Source: Gammaproteobacteria bacterium (lineage in GTDB: Bacteria; Pseudomonadota; Gammaproteobacteria; Enterobacterales; Psychrobiaceae). From it: a DNA stretch of 12,021 bases. The notes under the pieces were generated by a model. The model ran no database searches and was not told the DNA's origin. It saw nothing but the letters and a program-made list of their open reading frames with translations. Location: positions 1 through 12,021 of the forward strand of contig JABSRS010000065.1 of NCBI GenBank assembly GCA_013214885.1, given 5' to 3'. Position 1 is the first letter of the stretch; each line of letters begins with the position of its first letter. Below, in pieces: positions 1 through 7,546 of this stretch. Position numbers and translations under genes: made by a program.

Positions 1-78
1 TTCAGCAGCCACTTCACGGATAATATGAATACTTTCCGCTTCCAGTTGCTGAAGATGGGTTAAATTGGCTTGGCTCAT
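1..78 (-). CDS. cysD: Sulfate adenylyltransferase subunit 2, N-terminal fragment
   Basis: Only the first 26 codons are present; the gene continues beyond the left edge. The translation contains LTHLQQLEAESIHIIREVAA, which matches the start of enterobacterial CysD almost residue for residue (seen; family assignment from memory). CysD is the ATP-pyrophosphatase subunit of ATP sulfurylase; with the GTPase CysN it makes adenosine 5'-phosphosulfate from sulfate and ATP in the cytoplasm, the first step of assimilation. The ATG at 76-78 is preceded by a weak GGA at 86-88. The PP-loop motif lies outside the window and cannot be checked. cysN and cysC are probably further left (inference). The cysJIH operon about 3 kb away supplies the later steps of the same pathway. 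Confidence 0.92.
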   Translation of the reverse strand, partial: MSQANLTHLQQLEAESIHIIREVAAE

Positions 79-190
79 AATAGTGTCCGCTTTAATGTGC
101 CAGTGATAAATGCTCTGGCTATTTACAATACAATTAATATTTTAATAATATACTCTGCTGCGCTTATTTCATAAAATAATAGTTAATTAG

Positions 191-213
191 TTTTTATTAC
201 TTTTTGTTATAAC
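191..213 (-). promoter_or_regulatory. Candidate CysB operator upstream of cysD
   Basis: This 23-bp stretch (plus strand begins TTTTTAT and ends TATAAC) matches 7458-7480 upstream of cysJ at 20 of 23 positions in the same orientation. It lies 113-135 nt before the cysD ATG. A conserved site ahead of two operons of one pathway is what a shared activator would need, and CysB is the known activator of cys operons in gammaproteobacteria. Assignment to CysB is inference. The cysD leader between this site and the ATG also has a small inverted repeat, GCCAG (99-103) with CTGGC (115-119). Confidence 0.5.
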
Positions 214-264
214 GGAATTTCTATTTTGCTGATTCATCTAAAATTCAGACAACCTTAGTTATAG

Positions 265-288
265 TTTGAATTAGTTGACTGATTCAAA
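265..288. repeat. Inverted repeat, 10-bp arms and 4-nt loop
   Basis: TTTGAATTAG (265-274) pairs with CTGATTCAAA (279-288) around a TTGA loop; nine Watson-Crick pairs and one G-T pair. It overlaps the candidate -35 element (TTGACT, 275-280) of the downstream lipoprotein gene, so an operator is possible, but there is no evidence of which protein would bind. Confidence 0.45.
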
Positions 289-302
289 GTTAAAGTCATA
301 CT
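275..302 (+). promoter_or_regulatory. Candidate sigma-70 promoter for the DUF3012 lipoprotein gene
   Basis: TTGACT (275-280, 5 of 6 to consensus) and CATACT (297-302, 4 of 6) are separated by 16 nt. Transcription would start near 309, giving a leader of roughly 136 nt. The region is AT-rich and chance matches are likely, so this is tentative. Confidence 0.35.
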
Positions 303-308
303 TTATAT

Positions 309-350
309 ATCTTAGTGACAAGTATTTTAATCTTAACACTAAGATTTTTT
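309..350 (+). terminator. Terminator-like hairpin in the leader of the DUF3012 gene
   Basis: ATCTTAGTG (309-317) and CACTAAGAT (337-345) form a perfect 9-bp stem around a 19-nt loop, followed by T residues 345-350. No plus-strand gene lies upstream, so an ordinary end-of-gene terminator would have nothing to terminate. Read with the predicted start near 309, it would be the first structure of the lipoprotein mRNA, an attenuator-like position. The large loop makes it a weak terminator on paper. Confidence 0.35.
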
Positions 351-355
351 AATAA

Positions 356-426
356 TACCAACCTAGGTAAGTAACTGATCTAATTTTTTACGACAACAAA
401 ATGATCACGTTTTAGCTAGATTGGTA
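356..426. repeat. 71-bp element bounded by 11-bp inverted repeats (MITE/REP-like)
   Basis: TACCAACCTAG (356-366) and CTAGATTGGTA (416-426) are inverted copies differing at one base. The interior contains TGATC twice (377-381 and 401-405). The element ends six bases before the ribosome-binding site of the DUF3012 gene and would fold into a long hairpin in its mRNA. Small palindromic elements of this kind are common between genes in Alteromonadales (from memory); copy number in the genome cannot be judged here. A loosely similar TATACCAATC occurs at 9684-9693, just after dusA. Confidence 0.4.
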
Positions 427-444
427 AATCTAAAGGATTAAATT

Positions 445-606
445 ATGAAAGCAAAGTTAATAATTGCATTAAGTGTGTTGGTGTTGGCGGCATGTGCACC
501 AGAGATTGGCAGTGATAAATGGTGTGATCAAATGAAAGAAAAACCAAAGGCCGACTGGACCTCGAATGAAGCAGCTGACTTTGCAAAGCATTGTGTTTTT
601 AAGTAA
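445..606 (+). CDS. Small DUF3012-type lipoprotein
   Basis: A 53-residue protein, preceded by AAAGGA (432-437) at good spacing from the ATG. Residues 1-16 are a lipoprotein signal with lipobox LAAC, so Cys17 should be lipidated. No Asp follows at +2 (the next residues are Ala-Pro), so outer-membrane sorting is expected. The mature part is about 37 residues, with CAPEIGS, a WCDQMKEKPKADWT segment and a C-terminal FAKHCVFK. This pattern matches my recollection of DUF3012, a short proteobacterial family of unknown function. Two further cysteines (Cys27, Cys50) could form a disulfide in the periplasm (inference). It is a single-gene unit, divergent from cysD and convergent with the HD-GYP regulator. 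No function is known to me. Confidence 0.85.
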   Translation: MKAKLIIALSVLVLAACAPEIGSDKWCDQMKEKPKADWTSNEAADFAKHCVFK

Positions 607-617
607 ATATACGATTT

Positions 618-650
618 AAAGCCAAGGCATCTGAAATGACCTTGGCTTTT
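618..650. terminator. Intrinsic terminator between convergent genes
   Basis: AAAGCCAAGG (618-627) and CCTTGGCTTT (640-649) form a perfect 10-bp stem with a 12-nt loop, in which CAT and ATG can pair further. The T-run at 646-651 favours the plus strand (DUF3012 gene); the minus-strand tail is weaker. It lies between the stop at 606 and the regulator stop at 656, so it may serve both. Confidence 0.8.
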
Positions 651-655
651 TAGTG

Positions 656-2185
656 TTAATTTTCGTCTATAAATGAATCTCTAATTTTATAAAACCGCTC
701 AATATTAGCAAAAAACAAATCAACCAGTCTTGGGTCAAAGTGCTTGCCGCGTTCTCGTTTAAACAATGCCATGATTTCATCGGTAGGCCAGGGTTTTTTA
801 TAACAACGGATACTCCCCAATGCGTCAAAGACATCAGCAATAGCAGTAATTCTACCATAAATATGAATCTGTTCTCTTGCTAAACCTTGAGGGTAACCGC
901 TGCCATCCCATTTTTCATGATGGGTTAATGCGATGGTGGCAGAGACATCGAGTAACACCAAATTCGAATCTTTTAAAATGTTATAACCCTTTAATGCATG
1001 AGTTTTCATGATTTCCCACTCATCATCATTAAGCTTACCTGGTTTATTCAATACTGCATCGGGGATTGCTATTTTGCCAACGTCATGTAACGGCGAGGCA
1101 CTAATAATTAGTTGAATTTCCTCTTCTGGCAAACCAATTAACTCAGCCATCAACGCGGAATAGTATGCGACACGTTTAACATGAAAACCGGTTTCATTTG
1201 AGCGTGACTCGACCACTTCACCTAAGCGATAAATTAACTCTTTTTGACTGCGGTCTATCACTTCATGTAATCGAATATTTTCAGCGACAGAAATTAGGTT
1301 TTCGGTGAAAATATTGAGAATATGTTGATCAATATCGGTCAGCGTGTGTGATATCTTGCCATAAAAAATCAGGCTCAAATCACTGCTTCCACAAAACATC
1401 ACAAAATGCTGATCTTGATAAACATTTCCTTGGCTTACCACGGCTTTCTCTATTAGTTCCTGCTCAATGCTTGGCAACGAATCTAAGAAAATATCTCGCT
1501 CTGCTCGGTGGTTTCCATCCAATATAAATTGTCTAAAGCCATTTTTATCATAAGATAGTGCATCAGCTTCATAGGCATAAACATCACTATCATCAAAATT
1601 AAGTAAATCTTTTAGCTGATCAATGGTTAATTTAACAAAACTTTTGAGCCCGAGCCGAGATGAAACACCACGCGACGCTTTAATTAAGCGCTCTAAGGCC
1701 ATTTTACTTTGAATAACAGTGACAATATCGCGGTAAGCTCTTAAATTTGAGTACAGTACAGTGAACAGCTTAACCGACGTTAGCTCGGTCTTATTTTTAT
1801 AATCATTAATATCAAAGTCACGGATCACTTGATGTTCAGGCGCCTCACCAGGCTGGCCAGTACGCAATACAATCCGTACTTGATGATTGTTAAGTTCTTT
1901 GCGAATATAACTCGCCAGCTCCAAACCGGCCTGATCGGTTTCCATCACGACATCAAGTAATATTAAGGCAATATTAGTATTTTGGGCCAAAACCTCTTTG
2001 GCTTGAGCTGCTGAATAGGCATGAAGAATATTTAATCCCCGACCATTGAATTCAAATGTCGACAAAGCTAGGCAAGTGACCGCATGAACGTCCTCTTCAT
2101 CATCAACGATTAATATATTCCAGCACTGCAGTTTCTCTTCTGATAATTCTGTTTCTTCTTCAGAAAAAAGGAATATGTCACTCAT
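656..2185 (-). CDS. Response regulator with receiver, DUF3369 and HD-GYP domains (predicted c-di-GMP phosphodiesterase)
   Basis: 509 residues. The receiver covers about 22-150: acidic pair Asp28/Asp29, phospho-acceptor Asp78 in ILLD, and RTGQPGEAPE at 108-117. A DUF3369 region (about 160-310) follows, then HD-GYP (about 320-500). All metal-ligand positions of catalytic HD-GYP proteins are present: Glu331, His335, His367-Asp368, His396, His422-His423 and Asp451. Their spacing equals that of the trinuclear-iron enzyme PmGH as I remember it. HHEKWDGSGYP carries the GYP signature. It should hydrolyse cyclic-di-GMP in the cytoplasm under control of receiver phosphorylation; no cognate kinase is in the window. 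A strong AGGAGGT (2191-2197) precedes the ATG and abuts the stop of the upstream HDOD gene, with 12 nt between the genes, so they form an operon. Confidence 0.93.
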   Translation of the reverse strand: MSDIFLFSEEETELSEEKLQCWNILIVDDEEDVHAVTCLALSTFEFNGRGLNILHAYSAAQAKEVLAQNTNIALILLDVVMETDQAGLELASYIRKELNNHQVRIVLRTGQPGEAPEHQVIRDFDINDYKNKTELTSVKLFTVLYSNLRAYRDIVTVIQSKMALERLIKASRGVSSRLGLKSFVKLTIDQLKDLLNFDDSDVYAYEADALSYDKNGFRQFILDGNHRAERDIFLDSLPSIEQELIEKAVVSQGNVYQDQHFVMFCGSSDLSLIFYGKISHTLTDIDQHILNIFTENLISVAENIRLHEVIDRSQKELIYRLGEVVESRSNETGFHVKRVAYYSALMAELIGLPEEEIQLIISASPLHDVGKIAIPDAVLNKPGKLNDDEWEIMKTHALKGYNILKDSNLVLLDVSATIALTHHEKWDGSGYPQGLAREQIHIYGRITAIADVFDALGSIRCYKKPWPTDEIMALFKRERGKHFDPRLVDLFFANIERFYKIRDSFIDEN

Positions 2186-2197
2186 TTTTCACCTCCT

Positions 2198-3037
2198 TTA
2201 TCCATGAAGGATTGTGGTAATACTTGGCGCAACGTCCATCGCTTGATCAATAAGTGAATCGAGTTGCTGGTAACTTACCTCTAATTCGTTAAGAATCTGG
2301 TAATCAATATATTTTTCACAATTTGAACTCCCTGTTCCCTCCAGAATATTATCAGCAATGCCAATGGCAACATTTAAAATCACCGTTTCCAACTCAAAGG
2401 CTGAACCATTAAATGGGTAGCATTGATATTTTATAATTTGGGCTAACATCGGTGAAATGTTCCAGCGACTAACCATTTCACTGCCTAGCTCAGCATAAGA
2501 AAAACCTAGTGTCGAACGTTCATGCTCGCTGGGTAATCGTTTATCACCAATTATTTGATTTAAATCCACCACAAAATAAGGCAATCGCTCTAGTACCACC
2601 AATACACCTATATTGTGAATTAGCCCTGCAACAAACATCACACCATGGCTTTTTCCTGTTACTTTTTTAAATATTTGTTTGGCCAAAATCGCAGAGAAAA
2701 CACTATGTTCCCAAAAATCTTGCAGGTTAATTTTTTTCGCCCCGACCCCTTTGAAGATCAAGGCGGCACTGGTCGAAATCGCGATATTATTTAGCTCATC
2801 GGTGCCAATTATTTGGATCGCTTGAGGGATAGTAACCACTGGAACTTTATGATTATAAAGGGCGCTATTGGCAAGTTTTAACACCCTGATAGTTAACGCG
2901 GGATCAATGCCGACTAACCGGGCTATTTCGTCAACCGAACTGGCTGAATCATTGACCAGATGATTTAACTGCAAGCACAAATCTGGCAGTGTAAATAACT
3001 TTCCAGCCTTATCAACAAAATCATTTAAATCTAACAT
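2198..3037 (-). CDS. HDOD-domain signalling protein
   Basis: 279 residues, almost all an HDOD domain (about 12-215). Typical segments are LPDLCLQLNHLVND (17-30), the helix around IDPALTIRVLKLANSALYN (44-62), IPQAIQIIG (70-78) and FWEHSVFSAILAKQIF (108-123). Where a true HD phosphohydrolase has HD, this has HNIG (141-144), as expected for HDOD, which is regarded as a regulatory, non-catalytic relative of HD. No membrane segment or second domain is visible. It is the first gene of an operon with the HD-GYP regulator, so a role in the same signalling path is likely (inference). The ATG at 3035-3037 has only a weak upstream GGGAG, rather far away at about 13 nt, suggesting modest translation; the partner downstream has a far better ribosome-binding site. 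Confidence 0.88.
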   Translation of the reverse strand: MLDLNDFVDKAGKLFTLPDLCLQLNHLVNDSASSVDEIARLVGIDPALTIRVLKLANSALYNHKVPVVTIPQAIQIIGTDELNNIAISTSAALIFKGVGAKKINLQDFWEHSVFSAILAKQIFKKVTGKSHGVMFVAGLIHNIGVLVVLERLPYFVVDLNQIIGDKRLPSEHERSTLGFSYAELGSEMVSRWNISPMLAQIIKYQCYPFNGSAFELETVILNVAIGIADNILEGTGSSNCEKYIDYQILNELEVSYQQLDSLIDQAMDVAPSITTILHG

Positions 3038-3080
3038 TTGACTCTAAAAACTCCCTACATTAATTAACTCAATAAGAAAA

Positions 3081-3089
3081 GTTTAGCAG
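3081..3089 (-). promoter_or_regulatory. Candidate extended -10 element for the HDOD/HD-GYP operon
   Basis: On the minus strand the sequence reads TGCTAAACT, a TGn-extended -10 (4 of 6 in the hexamer), about 44 nt before the HDOD start. No convincing -35 element is seen. It lies just past the cysH terminator, where a new promoter is needed. Confidence 0.25.
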
Positions 3090-3110
3090 AGGAACCAAAT
3101 TTTGCTTTAT

Positions 3111-3140
3111 AAACAAAAAAACTGCGACTTAGCGCAGTTT
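3111..3140 (-). terminator. Intrinsic terminator of cysJIH
   Basis: Arms AAACTGCG (3119-3126) and CGCAGTTT (3133-3140) form an 8-bp stem with a 6-nt loop. On the minus strand it is followed by a T-rich tract (complement of 3111-3121). It starts 20 nt after the cysH stop and separates the cys operon from the HDOD operon. Confidence 0.85.
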
Positions 3141-3159
3141 ATTTGTTAGATCAACGATA

Positions 3160-3912
3160 TTAAATCTCGTAATGCAAACCACATTCGCGCTTTAAGCCGA
3201 AGAATCGTGTATCTTCCTCGGTCATTCCCGCCTCGAGCGGTCGTGATGTATGCACATCGCCTAACGAGACATAACCTTTTTCCCATAATGGGTGATATGG
3301 TAAGTCGTGAGCGGTTAAATACTGGTGCACTTGTTTATTATTTAAATCAATAATTGGCAAAAACTTATAGCGAGTGCCACGGATCTCAAGCACTGGTAAG
3401 CTACTACGACTACTGGCTTGTTCGCTGCGTAAGCCCGAGTACCAAACATCAACGCCAATCTCCGCTAACGCCCGCTGCATTGGTTCAACTTTATTGCGCC
3501 GATTATAAGATTCAAGACCATCAACACCATTTTCCCACTCTTTGCCAAAGCGCGCTAACTGCCACGCCGTTGACATAGTGCTCTGATACACCTTTAAATT
3601 AAGTGATAAGCGCTGTGTTAACTGATCGATAAACTGATATGTCTCTTCAAACAGGTGACCCGTATCGGTTAGGATCACGGGAATATCAGATTGCTGAGTC
3701 GTTAACAAATGCAGCATCAACGCAGATTGAATGCCAAAGCTCGACGATAGTGCATGGGTTCCTGGTAAATTATCCAGTGACCATGCCACGCGTTGCTCAG
3801 GCGTTAACGTTAATAAATAGTCATTAACCCCAGCCAATATTTGTTGTTGCTCGTCTTCGGGTGCATTAATTAGTGCACCAAAATCGATATCGTTCGTAAA
3901 ATGGTTAGCCAT
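3160..3912 (-). CDS. cysH: Phosphoadenylyl-sulfate (PAPS) reductase
   Basis: 250 residues, close to the usual length of about 244. It reduces PAPS to sulfite with thioredoxin or glutaredoxin as donor, in the cytoplasm. The nucleotide-binding SSSFGIQSA (57-65), [12 protein letters not shown] (83-94) and [10 protein letters not shown] (160-169) are visible. The C-terminal ECGLH holds catalytic Cys244, the only cysteine in the protein. The absence of the CC...CxxC iron-sulfur ligands of APS reductases argues for PAPS as substrate, and so predicts an APS kinase (CysC) elsewhere. The start overlaps the end of cysI by 8 nt (3905-3912), indicating translational coupling. It is the last gene of cysJIH and is followed by a terminator. 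Confidence 0.96.
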   Translation of the reverse strand: MANHFTNDIDFGALINAPEDEQQQILAGVNDYLLTLTPEQRVAWSLDNLPGTHALSSSFGIQSALMLHLLTTQQSDIPVILTDTGHLFEETYQFIDQLTQRLSLNLKVYQSTMSTAWQLARFGKEWENGVDGLESYNRRNKVEPMQRALAEIGVDVWYSGLRSEQASSRSSLPVLEIRGTRYKFLPIIDLNNKQVHQYLTAHDLPYHPLWEKGYVSLGDVHTSRPLEAGMTEEDTRFFGLKRECGLHYEI

Positions 3913-5593
3913 GAAAATCCCTCGCGCTACTTAATACAGCTTTAACCTCGCCAGTACGGACTAAAAAGTCACCAAAGTTCTCGTTAGTTTGACGAGCGAA
4001 TGCAAAGCGTTCGAAACGACCGTCTAATTCAGCCATAATCTCACTTTCATTGATGTTTTCACGGACCATCTTACTAATCCGGGTGCCATCAAATGCCGCG
4101 CCTAGGTATAAATTATAACGACCGGGTCCTTTACCTACCAAACCTATTTCAGCAGCGTATGGACGGGCACAGCCATTTGGACAGCCAGTCATCCGCATAA
4201 CAATCGGTTGATCGCTAATACCGTGCTTAGTTAGCAGTTCATCGACCTTGTCGGTAAACTCTGGGAAATAACGCTCAGCCTCTGCCATCCCTAACGCACA
4301 TGTTGGTAACGACACACAAGCAATTGAGTGCTTACGCAGCTCGGTTAAACGCTGACCTAGTACGCCATATTTACGCGCGATTCCTTCAATCGTTGCTTTG
4401 TCGGCTTCGTCGACATTCGCCACAATCATATTTTGATTAGAAGTCATTCTAAAGTCGCCTTGATGCACTTTAGCGATTTCTCTAAAACAGGTTTGAACCT
4501 CTTTACCTGGAACATCTTTAATTCGACCACATTCAATGTATAGCGTTAAGTGCCATTTGTTATCAGTGCCCTTAACCCAGCCGAAACGATCGCCACGGGT
4601 GGTAAACTCAATTTTACGCGGCTCACTAATCGTAACGCCAGAGCGCTTAGCCACTTCGTCGCGGAATTTATCAATCCCATGCTTTTGTACCGTGTACTTG
4701 ATACGTGCCAGCTTGCGGTCAACTCGATTGCCCCAATCACGTTGCACAGTAATGACTTCTCGCGCCACCTTAATGGTATCTTCAAGCTTAATAAAACCTA
4801 GCTCATCGGCCAAACGCGGATAAGTCGCGGTGTCGCCATGAGTCGCGCCCATGCCGCCGCCAACAGTGACGTTAAAGCCGACTAATTTGCCGTTTTCACT
4901 AATCGCGATAAAACCAAGACAGTTAGTATAAACATCAACATCATTGTGCGGTGGTACGGCGACGGCAATTTTAAATTTACGCGGTAAATACGTGTTGCCA
5001 TACATTGGCTCTTCTTCTTTACCTTTAACCTTTTCACCATCAAGCCAGATTTCGGCATAGGCATTAGTGCGTGGCAATAACTGCTCTGATAATTGCTTTG
5101 ACCACTCGTAAGTTTCTTGATGCAGTGCTGACTCAACCGGATTCGGATTACACATCACGTTACGGTTAACATCGCCACAGGCTGCAATTGAGTCAAGCGA
5201 TGATAAATCTAAGGCTTGGATCAGCGGCTTGAGGTTACGCTTTAAGATACAGTGATATTGAAACGTTTGACGCGTGGTTAAACGAATACTTTGATTCATG
5301 GTTAACTTGCCAGCAATCGCGTCAATATCGAGCCATTGCTGGGGCGTACAAACACCACCAGGCACACGAGCACGTAGCATAAAGCTGTGCAGCGGTTCTA
5401 GTTTTTGTGCTTGACGCTCGGCGCGTAAATCACGGTCATCTTGCTGATAAAAGCCATGGAATTTAGATAACTGGGTATCATCGACATAAAGCGCGCCAGT
5501 AATATGGTTTTGCAGCCCTTCTTCAATCGTGCCACGCAGCAGGTTACTATCGGCCTTAATATATTCGTTAGCCGCTAATTTAACATCACTCAT
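3905..5593 (-). CDS. cysI: Assimilatory sulfite reductase (NADPH), hemoprotein beta subunit
   Basis: 562 residues against about 570 in E. coli. It carries siroheme coupled to a 4Fe-4S cluster and reduces sulfite to sulfide with six electrons delivered by CysJ. The four cluster-ligand cysteines are Cys426, Cys432, Cys471 and Cys475 (C-x5-C and C-x3-C within [10 protein letters not shown]); Cys475 would also ligate the siroheme iron. Substrate-binding basic residues are expected in [11 protein letters not shown] (104-114) and around Arg145 (NRNVMCNP). Duplicated ferredoxin-like and nitrite/sulfite-reductase domains are apparent across the length. Its ATG overlaps the last base of the cysJ stop (TAATG), so it is coupled to cysJ; it overlaps cysH by 8 nt at the other end. 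Several other-frame open stretches lie inside it and are not genes. Confidence 0.97.
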   Translation of the reverse strand: MSDVKLAANEYIKADSNLLRGTIEEGLQNHITGALYVDDTQLSKFHGFYQQDDRDLRAERQAQKLEPLHSFMLRARVPGGVCTPQQWLDIDAIAGKLTMNQSIRLTTRQTFQYHCILKRNLKPLIQALDLSSLDSIAACGDVNRNVMCNPNPVESALHQETYEWSKQLSEQLLPRTNAYAEIWLDGEKVKGKEEEPMYGNTYLPRKFKIAVAVPPHNDVDVYTNCLGFIAISENGKLVGFNVTVGGGMGATHGDTATYPRLADELGFIKLEDTIKVAREVITVQRDWGNRVDRKLARIKYTVQKHGIDKFRDEVAKRSGVTISEPRKIEFTTRGDRFGWVKGTDNKWHLTLYIECGRIKDVPGKEVQTCFREIAKVHQGDFRMTSNQNMIVANVDEADKATIEGIARKYGVLGQRLTELRKHSIACVSLPTCALGMAEAERYFPEFTDKVDELLTKHGISDQPIVMRMTGCPNGCARPYAAEIGLVGKGPGRYNLYLGAAFDGTRISKMVRENINESEIMAELDGRFERFAFARQTNENFGDFLVRTGEVKAVLSSARDFHG

Positions 5594-7374
5594 TAGTAAA
5601 CATCCTTCTGGTAGCGCTTGCTGTCGCGAAGCTCAATTAAGTATTCTTGTGCTTGTTCGGTAGATTTGTTGCCGTATTGCTCAATAACTTCAAGCAATGC
5701 TTGGTGAACATCTTTGGCCATTTTGCTGCCATCGCCACAGACATACAACGATGCCCCCTGCTCGAGCCATTGGTATAAATCTTGACCCTGCTCTTTAATG
5801 CGATCTTGAACATATATTTTATGTTCTTGGTCTCGCGAGAACGCCAAATCAATGCGGTTTAACACGCCGCGCTCTTTAAAATCTTGTAACTCAGTTTGGT
5901 ATAAAAAGTCATCGGTGAAATGTTGATTACCGAAGAACAACCAGTTTTGACCCGACGCGCCGTCATTATCACGTTGCTGTAAGAAGGCTCTAAAAGGGGC
6001 AATGCCAGTACCTGGACCAATCATAATCACTGACTTGTCTTCACTTGGCAGGCGGAAGTTATCATTGGGTTCAACAAATACTCGAACCGAGGCATCTTCA
6101 TCCAAACGATGGGCTAAAAAGCTCGATGCTGCGCCTTGGTGCTGGTGATCAAAGGCTTGATACTCAACAACGGCAACCGTTAAATGAACTTCTTCTTCGA
6201 CTTCACTGGCACTTGAGGCAATGGAGTAAAGACGTGGCGTTAATTTACGTAGCGCAGCCAATAGCTGCTCACTGGTTAATGCACCGCGATATTGACGAAC
6301 CACATCAATCACCTGCCGATTAGCAATAAATTCACGCACGCCAGCTTTATCATCACCAATTGCGGCTAGTTCACCGTGCCCAGTAGCTTGGGCAAAGCTG
6401 GTCACAAAACCAGGGTGTAATTGCGTGAGCTCAAAAGACTCGGTAAGTGCTTGGGCTAACGTGATGGTTTGGTCATTAACATTCACTTGCTCTTGAGCAT
6501 CTAAGCCAACTAGTTCGATCAGCTCATTAACTAATTCCGAGTCATTATCAAACCATACGCCTAGCGCATCACCTGGCTGATAAGTTAGCCCTGAGTCTGC
6601 TAGTGAAATTTCAACGTGTCTGACATCACGATTAGCACCACGGGCAGTAATTTTAGTGCTCGCTAATAATGTCGCACTTAATGGATTTTGCTTTGAGTAT
6701 TGCGAACTAGCAACGGGGGCTACCGAGTCGACAACGACATTGGTTGACTGAGCTAGCGCAGTAGCAACTGATTCAAGAATACTAGTTTGCCACTTAGCAA
6801 CATCGTCATCATAGTCAACATCACAGTCTTGACGCTCAATAATTGATTGCGCGCCGAGTGCCGCTAAACGCTGATCGAAATCAATCGCTGTTTGACAGTA
6901 AAACTCATAGCTAGTGTCACCAAGACCCAGTACTGCATATTGCAATGACTCGAGTTTCGGCGCGCGCTTACTCGCTAAAAATTGATGTAATTGGATCGCG
7001 TCATCAGGTGCCTCGCCTTCGCCATGCGTACTGACAACGATCAGTAAATGGGTCTCTTGCTTCAGGGATTTGGTCTTATAATTAGCCATTGAGACTAAGT
7101 TAACGCTAATACCCTGCTCAGTGGCCGCATTGGCTACCTGAGTGGCAACGCCTTTAGCATTACCCGTTTGCGAACCATAAAGCACGGTTAACGTTGCACT
7201 AGGTGATGGCGTAGCAACAGCAGCTCCTGCGCTATTTGACTGAGCTAGACCCGCCAAATAACCGCTAACCCAAGAGAGTTCAACCGGCGACATTTTGGCC
7301 GTAGCTTGTTGAAGAGAAGTGACCTGTTGTTGTGACAGCGGACTGCCCAAAGTACTTAATTGTTGTAATAGCAT
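5593..7374 (-). CDS. cysJ: Assimilatory sulfite reductase (NADPH), flavoprotein alpha subunit
   Basis: 593 residues (about 599 in E. coli). It moves electrons from NADPH through FAD and FMN to CysI. Domain order: a short N-terminal helical part, a flavodoxin-like FMN domain (about 62-205) with LYGSQTGNAKG (65-75), STHGEGEAPDD (115-125) and LGLGDTSYEFYCQ (149-161), an Ala/Ser-rich linker near 205-230, then a ferredoxin-NADP reductase module. The module shows RLYSIASS (381-388) for FAD, GPGTGIAP (453-460) and CGDGSKMAKDV (546-556) for NADPH, ending in the characteristic RYQKDVY. AGGT sits six bases before the ATG. It is the first gene of cysJIH and follows a 172-bp gap holding the candidate CysB site. 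Confidence 0.97.
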   Translation of the reverse strand: MLLQQLSTLGSPLSQQQVTSLQQATAKMSPVELSWVSGYLAGLAQSNSAGAAVATPSPSATLTVLYGSQTGNAKGVATQVANAATEQGISVNLVSMANYKTKSLKQETHLLIVVSTHGEGEAPDDAIQLHQFLASKRAPKLESLQYAVLGLGDTSYEFYCQTAIDFDQRLAALGAQSIIERQDCDVDYDDDVAKWQTSILESVATALAQSTNVVVDSVAPVASSQYSKQNPLSATLLASTKITARGANRDVRHVEISLADSGLTYQPGDALGVWFDNDSELVNELIELVGLDAQEQVNVNDQTITLAQALTESFELTQLHPGFVTSFAQATGHGELAAIGDDKAGVREFIANRQVIDVVRQYRGALTSEQLLAALRKLTPRLYSIASSASEVEEEVHLTVAVVEYQAFDHQHQGAASSFLAHRLDEDASVRVFVEPNDNFRLPSEDKSVIMIGPGTGIAPFRAFLQQRDNDGASGQNWLFFGNQHFTDDFLYQTELQDFKERGVLNRIDLAFSRDQEHKIYVQDRIKEQGQDLYQWLEQGASLYVCGDGSKMAKDVHQALLEVIEQYGNKSTEQAQEYLIELRDSKRYQKDVY

Positions 7375-7457
7375 AATTTACCTAGCACATGATGCCCCAT
7401 TGCGAATGAGACCATAATAACTAGGCACATAGATAACACAAAAGAATAAAAAACGAC

Positions 7458-7480
7458 TTTTTATAACTTTATGGTATAAC
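7458..7480 (-). promoter_or_regulatory. Candidate CysB operator upstream of cysJIH
   Basis: This is the partner of 191-213: 20 of 23 positions identical, same orientation towards its operon, 84-106 nt before the cysJ ATG. It lies between the terminator of the upstream gene and cysJ, so it belongs to the cysJ promoter region. CysB as the binder is inferred from the pathway. No convincing -35/-10 pair could be fixed downstream, which would be consistent with an activator-dependent promoter. Confidence 0.5.
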
Positions 7481-7491
7481 CAAGCGGTGGT

Positions 7492-7523
7492 TAAAAACAA
7501 AAAAAGGAGCCGTCAGGCTCCTT
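7492..7523 (-). terminator. Intrinsic terminator of the outer-membrane protein gene
   Basis: AAGGAGCC (7504-7511) and GGCTCCTT (7516-7523) form an 8-bp, GC-rich stem with a 4-nt loop; the minus-strand product continues into a long T-run (complement of 7492-7505). It lies 23 nt after the stop at 7547 and insulates cysJIH from the gene upstream. Confidence 0.9.
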
Positions 7524-7546
7524 ACTATTTATTTAGGCTTGTGTAC

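Noticed and set aside
3160..3912. APS reductase instead of PAPS reductase
   Set aside because: The protein has a single cysteine (Cys244) and lacks the four cysteines that bind the 4Fe-4S cluster in APS reductases.
4536..5136. Several open frames on both strands inside cysI
   Set aside because: They overlap a fully conserved gene with intact cofactor motifs, have low-complexity Ser/Arg-rich translations and lack ribosome-binding sites; they are shadows of the coding frame.
6045..6323. 92-codon plus-strand frame within cysJ
   Set aside because: Antisense to the conserved FAD/NADPH domain of CysJ, with no recognisable domain or start signal.
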